Source of the DNA: Candidatus Aminicenantota bacterium
Lineage (GTDB): Bacteria; Acidobacteriota; UBA4820; DSQY01
DNA length: 6,198 nucleotides
Reading direction: 5' to 3'
Assembly (NCBI GenBank): GCA_027365515.1
Contig: DAHXMK010000396.1
Coordinates: forward strand, 1 to 6,198
Position numbers and translations under genes: made by a program. Below the pieces are notes generated by a model. The model saw only the letters and a program-made list of their open reading frames with translations, was not told where the DNA came from and did no database searches. How positions within the stretch are numbered: the stretch's first letter is position 1; each line of letters starts with the position of its first letter. Shown here in pieces: positions 1 to 6,198 of the stretch.

Positions 1-836
1 GCCCCCGCGAGCGCTCCGGCGCCGATGACGGTCATCATGATGCCGAGTCCCCTCGACCCGACGTGGAGGATGCCTCCCGCGAACGCGGGAAGAAACACGC
101 TGTAAGGAGTGGAGAGAAGGCTCGTCGCGATCAAGAGCCCAAGCAGGTCGCGAACGTGGGGCGCTTTCCAGGCATACGCGAATCCCTCTTTGATTTCGTC
201 GAGAAAGCGGCTGTTCCAGGGTGACGGCTCGCGCCTCTCCGGAAAGCGCATCATAAAAAGGCCCAGAAGGACGGCGAGGTAGGAGACCGCGTTGACGCCG
301 AAGCAGACCCCTTCCCCCCAGAGGTTGACCACGAAGCCGGCGACAGCCGGCCCGGCTATCCTCGCCCCGTTGAACAGCGACGAATTGAGGGCGATGGCAT
401 TGCTCAAGTCCTCGCGCTCCACCATCTCCAGAAGAAACGCCTGCCTCGCCGACATGTCGAATGCGTTCACCAGCCCGAGGAAAGCGGCAAGGACGAGCAC
501 CATCCAGACCTGCACGATCCCGGCCATCGTGACGACCGTAAGCAGGGCGGCCTGGAGGAGGAGAAGGCTTTGGGTGATTATGACCAGCCTGTGGCGGTTG
601 GCGTGGTCGGCGACGAGGCCGCCGAAGAGGCCGAAGAAGAGGACCGGCCCCATTTGCGCGAAGCCCAAAGTCCCGAGGATCCATGAGGAGTGGGAGAGCC
701 GCCACACCAGCCAGCCCTGGGCCAGCATCTGCATCCAGGAGCCGACGAGCGAAACGAGCTGGCCGATGTAGAAAAGGCGGAAGTTGCGGTGCCTCAGCGC
801 GCGAAATGTCTGGAAGAAGATGCTGGCAACGGACAC
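1..836 (-). CDS. MFS transporter, MFS_3/EntS-like (N-terminal part, runs off left edge)
   Basis: Reading the minus strand from a GTG at 836 gives an uninterrupted 278-residue frame that leaves the window without a stop. It begins VSVASIFFQTFRALRHRNFR and continues as alternating hydrophobic helices, TM1 near residues 21-43 and TM2 near 53-75. The loop after TM2, GGLVADHANRHR (72-83), matches MFS motif A. Later segments include DMSARQAFLLEMV and a helix pair around FGVNAVSYLAVLLGLFMM. The visible part should cover about seven of the usual 12 helices. The pattern RALRHRNFRLF..GQ.VS..GSWMQ is typical of the MFS_3 branch (enterobactin exporter EntS and multidrug-efflux relatives), so an inner-membrane exporter is likely; the substrate cannot be inferred. 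The start is chosen because GAGGGG lies 6 nt upstream of the GTG and an in-frame stop lies shortly before it. It follows the ferritin-like gene after 111 bp on the same strand. Confidence 0.88.
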   Translation of the reverse strand, partial: MSVASIFFQTFRALRHRNFRLFYIGQLVSLVGSWMQMLAQGWLVWRLSHSSWILGTLGFAQMGPVLFFGLFGGLVADHANRHRLVIITQSLLLLQAALLTVVTMAGIVQVWMVLVLAAFLGLVNAFDMSARQAFLLEMVEREDLSNAIALNSSLFNGARIAGPAVAGFVVNLWGEGVCFGVNAVSYLAVLLGLFMMRFPERREPSPWNSRFLDEIKEGFAYAWKAPHVRDLLGLLIATSLLSTPYSVFLPAFAGGILHVGSRGLGIMMTVIGAGALAG

Positions 837-920
837 CGCCCACCCCTCAGTCGTGGCTAAATTGCAGCACCGCGGCGAGCATCGTCATTCCTTTGGCCTA
901 ATATTCGTAATCCAGCCTGA

Positions 921-947
921 CCCTTTGTGCCTTGGTGGTGAACTGTT
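921..947. repeat. Possible remnant of a dispersed intergenic repeat
   Basis: In the 111-bp spacer between the ferritin-like gene and the MFS gene, the minus strand reads GTTCACCACCAAGGCACAAA followed by GGG. It contains loosely repeating CCAAGG/CAAAGG units. From memory, similar CACCAAGG-type sequence is common between genes of many environmental bacteria, often as longer tandem runs. Only a single short run is present here, so this is a suggestion rather than an identification. Confidence 0.3.
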
Positions 948-1454
948 CTAATCCTCCTGGTTGAACTCCTGGAAGTCGTAGAAGAAGCCGGTCCGCGTCG
1001 CAACGTCAACTTCGGCCTGCACCAGCGCTGTGTGGCCCTCCTCGATGTCGAGGAAGCGCTGGAAAAGCGCCTTGCCCTCCGGGCCTAAAGCCGCGACCAG
1101 CTTCTTGTAGTGCTCGGTCGCCTCGTCTTCGAGCTTCAGCGCCGTGAAAAGCCTCTCGACGTCGCCGGAGTAGTCCCGCTTCGCCGCGCTCGCTTCAAGC
1201 TTCTCCGATCCTTCGATGGTCCAGTCCGACTTGGGAATCACCGTCGGCAACTCCGAGCCGCCGACCTTGCCGGATGAGCGGAACTCCCTCAGCCTCTCTT
1301 CAAGGTAGTCAACGTGGCCTTGCTCCTCGCGCGCCAGCAGGGCGAAGAACTTCTTCCCGGCCGGGTCCTTGCCGTTTTGAGCCGCGAACGAATAATGGTC
1401 GCGGACCTTCTTCTCGAAATCGAGCGCCGAAACGATTGCCTCTTCAAGCGTCAT
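948..1454 (-). CDS. Ferritin-like (rubrerythrin-type) di-iron protein
   Basis: The 168-residue product starts MTLEEAIVSALDFEKKV. It has the four-helix ferritin-like pattern as two similar halves. Half one has a helix with E14 (ALDFE...HY) and an ExxH at E44/H47 (AREEQGH). Half two has E109 (ALKLE...HY) and E138/H141 (DIEEGH). These six residues are the expected ligands of a carboxylate-bridged di-iron site. There is no CxxC rubredoxin domain, so it resembles the short ferritin-like members of the rubrerythrin family. Such cytosolic proteins are linked to peroxide handling or iron metabolism; the actual substrate is unknown here. The frame could extend to a TTG at 1496, but the ATG at 1454 has a strong ribosome site (GGAAGGAG, 9-nt spacing) and begins where the family fold begins. 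The tail is acidic and aromatic (FFYDFQEFNQED). It is divergent from the secreted-protein gene and lies upstream of the MFS gene. Confidence 0.9.
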   Translation of the reverse strand: MTLEEAIVSALDFEKKVRDHYSFAAQNGKDPAGKKFFALLAREEQGHVDYLEERLREFRSSGKVGGSELPTVIPKSDWTIEGSEKLEASAAKRDYSGDVERLFTALKLEDEATEHYKKLVAALGPEGKALFQRFLDIEEGHTALVQAEVDVATRTGFFYDFQEFNQED

Positions 1455-1498
1455 GTCCGTATGCTCCTTCCCAGGAAACAAGACTACCACGCGCAAAG

Positions 1499-1516
1499 CT
1501 CCTTAGCAACAAGGAG
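1499..1516. repeat. Small inverted repeat in the divergent intergenic region
   Basis: CTCCTT (1499-1504) and AAGGAG (1511-1516) are perfectly complementary across a 6-nt loop. The element lies 45 bp upstream of the ferritin-like start and 17 bp upstream of the -35 box of the opposite gene. It could be an operator half-site pair or a leader hairpin for the minus-strand gene. The short arms make chance a fair explanation. Confidence 0.2.
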
Positions 1517-1532
1517 AGCGCTAACCTTCGGC

Positions 1533-1561
1533 TTGACACGTCGTCAGCGCTGGCCTAGAGT
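1533..1561 (+). promoter_or_regulatory. Sigma-70-type promoter for the secreted-protein gene
   Basis: A perfect -35 box TTGACA (1533-1538) is followed by a 17-bp spacer and TAGAGT (1556-1561), which matches four of six positions of the -10 consensus. Transcription would start near 1568 and give a leader of about 55 nt before the ATG at 1623. This is the best promoter match in the window. It points away from the ferritin-like gene, for which I see no equally clear promoter. Confidence 0.6.
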
Positions 1562-1578
1562 GGTAGGCGAGAGACAAC

Positions 1579-1595
1579 GGCGGCCCGCGGCCGCC
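1579..1595 (+). promoter_or_regulatory. GC-rich hairpin in the 5'UTR of the secreted-protein gene
   Basis: GGCGGCC (1579-1585) and GGCCGCC (1589-1595) are perfect complements around the loop CGC. The hairpin falls just after the predicted transcription start and about 12 nt before the ribosome site GGAAGGGGG (1607-1615). No T-run follows on the plus strand, so it does not look like a terminator for this gene. It may protect the 5' end of the message or modulate translation; both are inferences. Confidence 0.4.
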
Positions 1596-1622
1596 AAGGC
1601 TGAAACGGAAGGGGGATCCGAG

Positions 1623-2192
1623 ATGAAGCAGGTTCTGGTCTTGACTGGCTTGCTGACGGTTGTCTGCGCTGTATTTGCCCAGCAGGCGCCGTGCGTGGGC
1701 GAGGCGAGGACGAAGATGGAGAAGCTGGCCGGGGAGGAGAGCACGCTGGTCATCAAGGGGATGACTCGCGTCGGCCAGATACGGGGAGTCAGGGGAGGCT
1801 TCATCGTCATCAAGGTCGAGGAAATCAAGGAAGCCGCTTCCGGCAAGAGGGCCACCGGCATCGCGGCCGAAGTGGTTGACATGGCCAACCCGGAGGCGAA
1901 GCACGCCTCATATCTGGACTACGACGAGATCGGGGAACTGATGCGGGTCGTTGATTTCTTCTCGAAGACGAGCCACGCGCTCACGCAGCTTGACGAATAC
2001 CAGGCGATCTTCAGAACGCCGGGCGGGCTGGAGCTTTCCATCAGGAGCATCCGGATCGGCGAGGGGATAAGGATCACGAGCATTGACAAGTGCGGCACGG
2101 CCTTCTCGGTGTTCCTCGACCCCGGCGACATGCCGGCGCTCAAGGACCTGCTCATCACGGCCAAAGCCAAGCTGGACGACCTTGGCAAGTAG
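1623..2192 (+). CDS. Secreted/periplasmic protein of unknown function
   Basis: The 189-residue product begins MKQVLVLTGLLTVVCAVFAQ: a short basic start, a hydrophobic core (residues 4-18) and a probable signal-peptidase I site after VFA (19/20). The Cys at 15 follows Val-Val, which is a poor lipobox, so a lipoprotein is less likely. The predicted mature protein of about 170 residues has two cysteines, C24 and C157, which could form a disulfide if exported. It mixes beta-like stretches (GQIRGVRGGFIVIKVEEI; ISIRSIRIGEGIRITSI type) with a central segment SYLDYDEIGELMRVVDFFSK and a C-terminal amphipathic helix. I do not recognise a named family; the D-Y-D-E-I segment recalls uncharacterised exported proteins. 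The ATG at 1623 is preceded by GGAAGGGGG at 7 nt, and the signal peptide begins exactly there; the frame stays open far upstream, but that part overlaps the divergent gene. It has its own promoter and converges with hslU. Confidence 0.85.
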   Translation: MKQVLVLTGLLTVVCAVFAQQAPCVGEARTKMEKLAGEESTLVIKGMTRVGQIRGVRGGFIVIKVEEIKEAASGKRATGIAAEVVDMANPEAKHASYLDYDEIGELMRVVDFFSKTSHALTQLDEYQAIFRTPGGLELSIRSIRIGEGIRITSIDKCGTAFSVFLDPGDMPALKDLLITAKAKLDDLGK

Positions 2193-2235
2193 CCGCGGTG
2201 CCCGGGGGAGTTTCGCCACCAAGACAGGCATCGTT

Positions 2236-2267
2236 GATAAGAGGTAAGGGGATAAGCTTATAAGAGC
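2236..2267. repeat. Degenerate octamer series, opposite orientation to the perfect array
   Basis: TAAG recurs at 2238, 2245, 2253 and 2261, giving steps of 7, 8 and 8 bp. The segment ATAAGCTTATAAG (2252-2264) matches the reverse complement of the perfect array at 12 of 13 positions. It includes the 10-bp palindrome ATAAGCTTAT. It looks like a decayed, inverted arm of the array that starts at 2295. Confidence 0.5.
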
Positions 2268-2294
2268 GTTCGTGCCGCATATTTTCTCTTGTCA

Positions 2295-2326
2295 ACTTAT
2301 AAACTTATAAACTTATAAACTTATAA
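2295..2326. repeat. Four perfect tandem copies of the octamer ACTTATAA
   Basis: ACTTATAA repeats without error at 2295, 2303, 2311 and 2319, followed by a partial ACT at 2327. The core TTATAA of each unit is self-complementary. The array sits between two convergent genes. Possible explanations are polymerase slippage of a simple sequence, a dispersed intergenic repeat family of this genome, or a protein-binding array. The sequence alone does not decide. Confidence 0.9.
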
Positions 2327-2361
2327 ACTGAACCTCTCTCGCCTCCGGCTTCCCCGCCGTC

Positions 2362-3776
<1,415 letters not shown>

Positions 3777-3777
<1 letters not shown>

Positions 3778-4313
3778 CAGGCAAGCTCCTCCAACGTGAT
3801 CTTGTCGTTGGTGTAAATGCATATCTCACCGGCGATCTTAAGGCTCTCCTCCGCGACCTGGCGTGCGGAAAGCTCCGCGTGGCGTATCAGGGCGCGCGCG
3901 GCCGAAAGGGCGTACGGCCCGCCCGAGCCGATGGCCAGGAGCCCGTCGTCGGGGCTTATTAGTTCGCCGCTTCCGGAGAGAAGAAGCTGGTGGTCGCGGT
4001 CGGCGACGATGAGCGTTGCCTCGAGACGCCTCAGCGCCCTGTCGGTCCGCCACTCCTTCACTAGCTCGACGGCGGAGCGTTCGAGGTTGCCGTGGTATTC
4101 GTCAAGCTTGGCCTCGAAGCGCGTGAAGAGCGCGAAGGCGTCGGCCACGCCGCCGGCGAAACCGGCCAGAACCTGTTCCTTGTAGAGGCGCCTCACCTTC
4201 TTGGCGGTGTGCTTGAGCGCCGTCTGCCCCAGCGTGACCTGGCCGTCGGCCGCCATCGCGGTGCGGCCCCGGCTCTGCACGCAGATGACCGTTGTGCCGT
4301 GGTGCTGTTCCAT
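3777..4313 (-). CDS. hslV: ATP-dependent protease peptidase subunit HslV (ClpQ)
   Basis: HslV is the N-terminal-threonine peptidase that forms a double ring of six subunits, homologous to proteasome beta subunits. The 178-residue product begins MEQHHGTTVICV. The HG-TT pattern marks Thr7 as the mature N-terminal nucleophile, so a six-residue propeptide must be removed. In mature numbering the other active-site residues fall where expected: Asp17 (D23, in AADGQVT), Lys33 (K39, in TAKKVRR) and Ser124 (S130, in AIGSGGPYAL). The stretches VLAGFAGGVADAFALF and GNLERSAVELVKEWR are classic HslV. The segment that usually reads AGDGQVT reads AADGQVT here. GGAGG lies 6 nt upstream of the ATG. The stop overlaps the hslU start. 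It follows gap after 78 bp that hold a terminator-like hairpin, so hslVU may be transcribed partly on its own. Confidence 0.97.
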
Positions 4314-4350
4314 GGAAGACCTCCAGCCGAAGATGGCTCCCTTGCAAGGA

Positions 4351-4371
4351 AAGGCGGGCGGCGCCCGCTTT
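4351..4371 (-). terminator. Terminator or attenuator hairpin between gap and hslV
   Basis: On the minus strand GCGGGC and GCCCGC (4368-4363 and 4359-4354) pair around GCC. Three A-T pairs outside extend the stem across a bulged C, and the sequence CTTTCCTT follows. The stem is strong but the T-run is broken, so termination of the gap transcript may be partial. The arrangement is nearly symmetric and could also act on the other strand. Confidence 0.4.
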
Positions 4372-4391
4372 CATCTTGATCCGGAACGCCG

Positions 4392-5393
4392 TCAGCTTCT
4401 CGGGCAGAGCATGGCGACGTCAACGCAGCGGGCCGCGTAGCCGAACTCGTTGTCGTACCAGGCGAGGACCTTGCCCATGCGGTCGCCGATGACCATCGTC
4501 GAGAGGGCGTCAACGGTTGACGAGACCTCGCTGGCGCGGAAGTCAATCGAGACCAGTGGAGCGGTGCAGACTTCGAGCACTCCCTTCAGCGGGCCAGCCG
4601 CGTACTTGGCCAGCGCCTCGTTGATGCCCTTGACGGTGAGGTCCTTCTTGGCGGTGAAGGTGAAGTCCACGAGCGAGACGCAGGTCGTCGGGACGCGGAC
4701 TGCGAGCCCGTCCAACTTTCCCTTCAGCTCCGGAAAAACCTCCGTGACCGCGCGCGCCGCTCCCGTGGTGGTTGGAATGATGGAGAGCCCCGCCGCCCTA
4801 GCGCGGCGAAGGTCCGAGTGGGTCAGGTCCATGATCCGCTGGTCGTTGGTCGTGGAGTGGACGGTGGTCAAGAGGCCGTGGATGAGGCCGAATTCCTCGT
4901 GGACGACTTTGACGACCGGCGCCAGGCAGTTCGTCGTGCAGGAAGCGTTCGAGATGATGTGGTGCTTGTTGAAATCGAGCGCCTTGTGGTTCACGCCGTA
5001 AACGACGGTGATGTCCGCTCCCTTCGCCGGCGCGGTAATAAGCACCCACTTCGCGCCGGCGTCCAGATGGACGTTCGCCTGGCCGGTCTTCGTGAAGCGC
5101 CCGCTCGCCTCGAAGACCAGGTCAACGCCCAGCTCCTTCCAGGAGTGTCGTACCGGCTCAGGCTCTTTGAGGACCTTGACGGACCGCCCGGCGACTTCGA
5201 GCGTCCCGTCGGTGGCCTTCACGTCATGGTGGAATTTACCGTAAATGGAATCGTAAAGCAGAAGGTGGCCGAGCGTCGCCGCGTCGGTGATGTCGTTGAT
5301 CGCTACGATTTCCAAGGCGGGATTATCAAATGCGTGCCTGAATATGAGGCGGCCTATGCGTCCAAAACCGTTTATTGCTACCCTCAGAGCCAT
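4392..5393 (-). CDS. gap: Glyceraldehyde-3-phosphate dehydrogenase, type I
   Basis: It catalyses the NAD-linked oxidative phosphorylation of glyceraldehyde-3-phosphate to 1,3-bisphosphoglycerate in cytosolic glycolysis, or the reverse in gluconeogenesis. The 333-residue length is standard. The Rossmann motif is NGFGRIGR (8-15). INDITD (32-37) carries the acidic residue D34 that usually indicates NAD rather than NADP preference. The active-site block is SNASCTTNCLAP (148-159) with nucleophile C152, and H179 in TTVHSTTNDQ is the base. PTTTGAARAV (207-216) and WYDNEFGY (312-319) are also conserved. Minor departures from common bacterial versions are HSTTNDQ where HSYTNDQ or HAYTNDQ is usual, and NEFGY for NEWGY. 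GGAGGAG lies 5 nt before the ATG. The usual partners pgk and tpiA are not in the window; the downstream neighbour is hslV and the upstream one is a toxin gene. Confidence 0.97.
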   Translation of the reverse strand: MALRVAINGFGRIGRLIFRHAFDNPALEIVAINDITDAATLGHLLLYDSIYGKFHHDVKATDGTLEVAGRSVKVLKEPEPVRHSWKELGVDLVFEASGRFTKTGQANVHLDAGAKWVLITAPAKGADITVVYGVNHKALDFNKHHIISNASCTTNCLAPVVKVVHEEFGLIHGLLTTVHSTTNDQRIMDLTHSDLRRARAAGLSIIPTTTGAARAVTEVFPELKGKLDGLAVRVPTTCVSLVDFTFTAKKDLTVKGINEALAKYAAGPLKGVLEVCTAPLVSIDFRASEVSSTVDALSTMVIGDRMGKVLAWYDNEFGYAARCVDVAMLCPRS

Positions 5394-5415
5394 GGCATCT
5401 CCTCCATAAGGCGAA

Positions 5416-5444
5416 AGGATACCATTGCCGCGGGGAAAAAAGAA
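5416..5444 (-). promoter_or_regulatory. Candidate gap promoter (extended -10 type)
   Basis: The minus strand reads TGGTATCCT, an extended -10 (TGn) with TATCCT at 5421-5416. The hexamer 17 bp upstream, TTCTTT, is a poor -35 match. Transcription would start near 5409, leaving a leader of about 16 nt that includes the GGAGGAG ribosome site. Position and the absence of a better candidate support it; sequence similarity is modest. Confidence 0.3.
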
Positions 5445-5499
5445 GCGGGTTCACGCGATCACAAGTTGGGGTATATTGGGCCTCTTGCGTCTGGTCTTT

Positions 5500-5520
5500 G
5501 GTGCGCGGCATTGCCGCACC
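5500..5520. repeat. Imperfect inverted repeat in the toxin-gap spacer
   Basis: GGTGC (5500-5504) pairs with GCACC (5516-5520), and GGC (5507-5509) pairs with GCC (5513-5515) across the loop ATT, with two unpaired bases on one side. No T-run follows on either strand, so a standard intrinsic terminator is unlikely. It could be an RNA structure in the 3' region of the toxin transcript. Confidence 0.35.
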
Positions 5521-5642
5521 AGCAATTGGGAAAAGCGAGAGCCCCACCTTTCCAGTTCAAGGACGAAGCGGCGGGCGTCTGCCACACTGCTTGCTGTTTT
5601 CCGCTTGCCGTTGTGCCTGCGGCTGGTACTCACCTAAACCTG

Positions 5643-5945
5643 TCACCGCTCCTGGATTGTTTCAAAGTCCGGCCGCTGCTCGGCCCGAACCACGGCAAGC
5701 ACACGCACCCCGCCCCTGCCGCGCTCGTAGATCACCCGAAAGGCTCCATGGATTACTTCCCGAAGGGACTGGCCTCCCAGCTCCGGCACCACCCGCCCCG
5801 AGTCGGGAAACTCGGCCAAGCGTCCCACCGCCGCATGAACCTTCCGCCCCATCTGCTCGGCGGCCTCCGGGTTATCCTTGGCAATGTAGTCCAGGGCTTC
5901 CTCAAGTTCCCGGAGCGCCGGGCCGGCCCAAAGGACGGCGCTCAC
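5643..5945 (-). CDS. Type II toxin, RelE/ParE family
   Basis: The 100-residue length and sequence fit the ParE/RelE fold. Residues run VLWAGPALRELEEALDYIAK (4-23), a D-N-P-E-A-A turn (24-29), a second helix ending in LAEFPDSGR (43-51), PEL (54-56), LREVIHGAFRVIYE (61-74) and the final strand VRVLAVVRAEQR (80-91). ParE-branch members of this family inhibit gyrase, while RelE-branch members cleave ribosome-bound mRNA. The helical N-terminus and the FPDSGR..PEL..REV signature favour ParE-like, but the target is not provable here. The final strand usually ends in V.H..R, and this protein has Arg87 where His is common. The GTG start at 5945 overlaps the antitoxin stop by 4 bp (GTGA), the normal coupling in such modules. 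A 249-bp spacer separates it from gap. Confidence 0.9.
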   Translation of the reverse strand: MSAVLWAGPALRELEEALDYIAKDNPEAAEQMGRKVHAAVGRLAEFPDSGRVVPELGGQSLREVIHGAFRVIYERGRGGVRVLAVVRAEQRPDFETIQER

Positions 5946-6196
5946 CGCGTCCGCCGCTTCCTCAGGCGGCGTCCGGCCTCTTCATGGGTCACGTAGTCCC
6001 CTTCGGCAAAGGCCCTCCGCCCGCGCTCCACGGCATCAAGGAGCTTTTCCCGGTGAGTCATGTTGTCCACGAACTCGGCCAGGCTCACACCCCGCTCAGC
6101 CGCCATCACGCGCATGATGCGGGCGGTCTCGCATGGCACCACCACGGAGACCTTCATTGTCGGACCTTCAAAAGTTTTCGGGCGTCCTACCGGCAT
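5942..6196 (-). CDS. Antitoxin with ribbon-helix-helix-like N-terminus
   Basis: The 84-residue frame lies directly upstream of the toxin gene and overlaps it by 4 bp. MKVSVVVP (14-21) is a likely DNA-binding beta strand, followed by helices CETARIMRVMAAERG (22-36) and VSLAEFVDNM (37-46), consistent with a CopG/RHH fold. The C-terminal part, RRAFAEGDYVTHEEAGRRLRKR (60-81), has the EGDYVTHEEA type of toxin-binding tail seen in ParD/RelB-like antitoxins. It would neutralise the toxin and repress the operon. The start is uncertain. The ATG at 6196 is 2 bases from the window edge, so its ribosome site is not visible. An internal ATG at 6157 (71 residues) has GAAGG 7 nt upstream. I prefer 6196 because GRPKTFEG before the strand resembles the lead-in of other RHH antitoxins. 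The operon promoter lies outside the window. Confidence 0.78.
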   Translation of the reverse strand: MPVGRPKTFEGPTMKVSVVVPCETARIMRVMAAERGVSLAEFVDNMTHREKLLDAVERGRRAFAEGDYVTHEEAGRRLRKRRTR

Positions 6197-6198
6197 GG

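Larger units (their letters stand above)
2193..2361. other. Convergent intergenic region with AT-rich repeats
   Basis: This 169-bp stretch lies between the 3' ends of the secreted-protein gene and hslU. I see no open frame of note and no clear intrinsic terminator for either gene. Its middle is strikingly AT-rich compared with the GC-rich flanks and is occupied by the octamer repeats described separately. Confidence 0.6.
5394..5642. other. Spacer between toxin gene and gap
   Basis: This 249-bp stretch has no recognisable gene. On the minus strand a GTG at 5633 opens a 60-codon frame ending at 5451 that encodes a very basic peptide (MSTSRRHNGKRKTASSVADA at its start). It has no good ribosome site and I recognise no homologue. 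The region also holds an imperfect hairpin at 5500-5520 (GGTGC/GCACC outer stem, CGGC/GCCG-type inner stem) and the likely gap promoter at its downstream end. Confidence 0.5.

Noticed and set aside
292..901. Open frames on the plus strand over the MFS gene
   Set aside because: The minus strand encodes a clear membrane transporter throughout. The plus-strand products are basic, Ser/Arg/Pro-rich and featureless.
1314..1622. Upstream extension of the secreted-protein frame
   Set aside because: The frame is open, but it overlaps the ferritin-like gene and the promoter. The signal peptide and ribosome site place the start at 1623.
2193..2220. GGTG...CACC as a terminator after the secreted-protein gene
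   Set aside because: Only four base pairs can form around a long loop, and no T-run follows.
2295..2326. The octamer array as a CRISPR array or replication origin
   Set aside because: The units are contiguous with no spacers. There are no DnaA-box sequences and no dnaA, gyrB or cas genes nearby.
3778..3822. An earlier HslU start adding 15 residues (MHLHQRQDHVGGACL)
   Set aside because: It would lie inside the end of hslV, and the ATG at 3777 forms the classic TGATG stop/start overlap.
5431..5452. T-run on the minus strand upstream of gap as a terminator for the toxin operon
   Set aside because: Six T residues are present, but the only stem before them is three base pairs (GCG/CGC), too weak for a confident call.
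4818..5996. A 392-codon open frame on the plus strand opposite gap, the spacer and the toxin gene
   Set aside because: It is antisense to three well-supported genes, its product is low-complexity and Arg/Pro/His-rich, and it shows no family motif. Long antisense frames are normal in GC-rich coding DNA.

Overview
This window comes from a GC-rich bacterial chromosome. It carries housekeeping genes (hslV, hslU, gap), a divergently placed pair of accessory genes, one end of a transporter gene and a small toxin-antitoxin module. The protein styles (HslVU, a type I NAD-dependent GAPDH, an MFS_3-like exporter, a stand-alone ferritin-like protein) would fit a Gram-negative-type environmental bacterium such as a deltaproteobacterial, acidobacterial or NC10-like lineage. 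No gene here fixes the phylum, and this guess is weak.

Layout. Positions 1-836 (minus) hold the N-terminal two thirds of an MFS transporter that runs off the left edge. Upstream of it, on the same strand, is a two-fold duplicated ferritin-like/rubrerythrin-type protein (948-1454). A 168-bp divergent intergenic region (1455-1622) separates this from a plus-strand gene for a small secreted protein of unknown function (1623-2192). That gene has the clearest promoter in the window and a GC-rich 5'UTR hairpin. The convergent gap at 2193-2361 holds four perfect tandem copies of the octamer ACTTATAA, plus a decayed, oppositely oriented series.

The rest is on the minus strand. In transcription order it reads: RHH-type antitoxin (5942-6196), ParE/RelE-family toxin (5643-5945, overlapping by 4 bp), a 249-bp spacer, gap (4392-5393), a terminator-like hairpin, hslV (3777-4313) and hslU (2362-3777, stop/start overlap of 1 bp). 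HslV and HslU form the two-part ATP-dependent protease. GAPDH is the glycolytic enzyme and is probably only a neighbour. The toxin and antitoxin are almost certainly translationally coupled.

I see no CRISPR array, tRNA, rRNA, insertion sequence or replication origin, and no convincing new multi-gene system. The items most worth a second look are the octamer array, the secreted protein with its regulated-looking leader, and the unexplained spacer between the toxin gene and gap.
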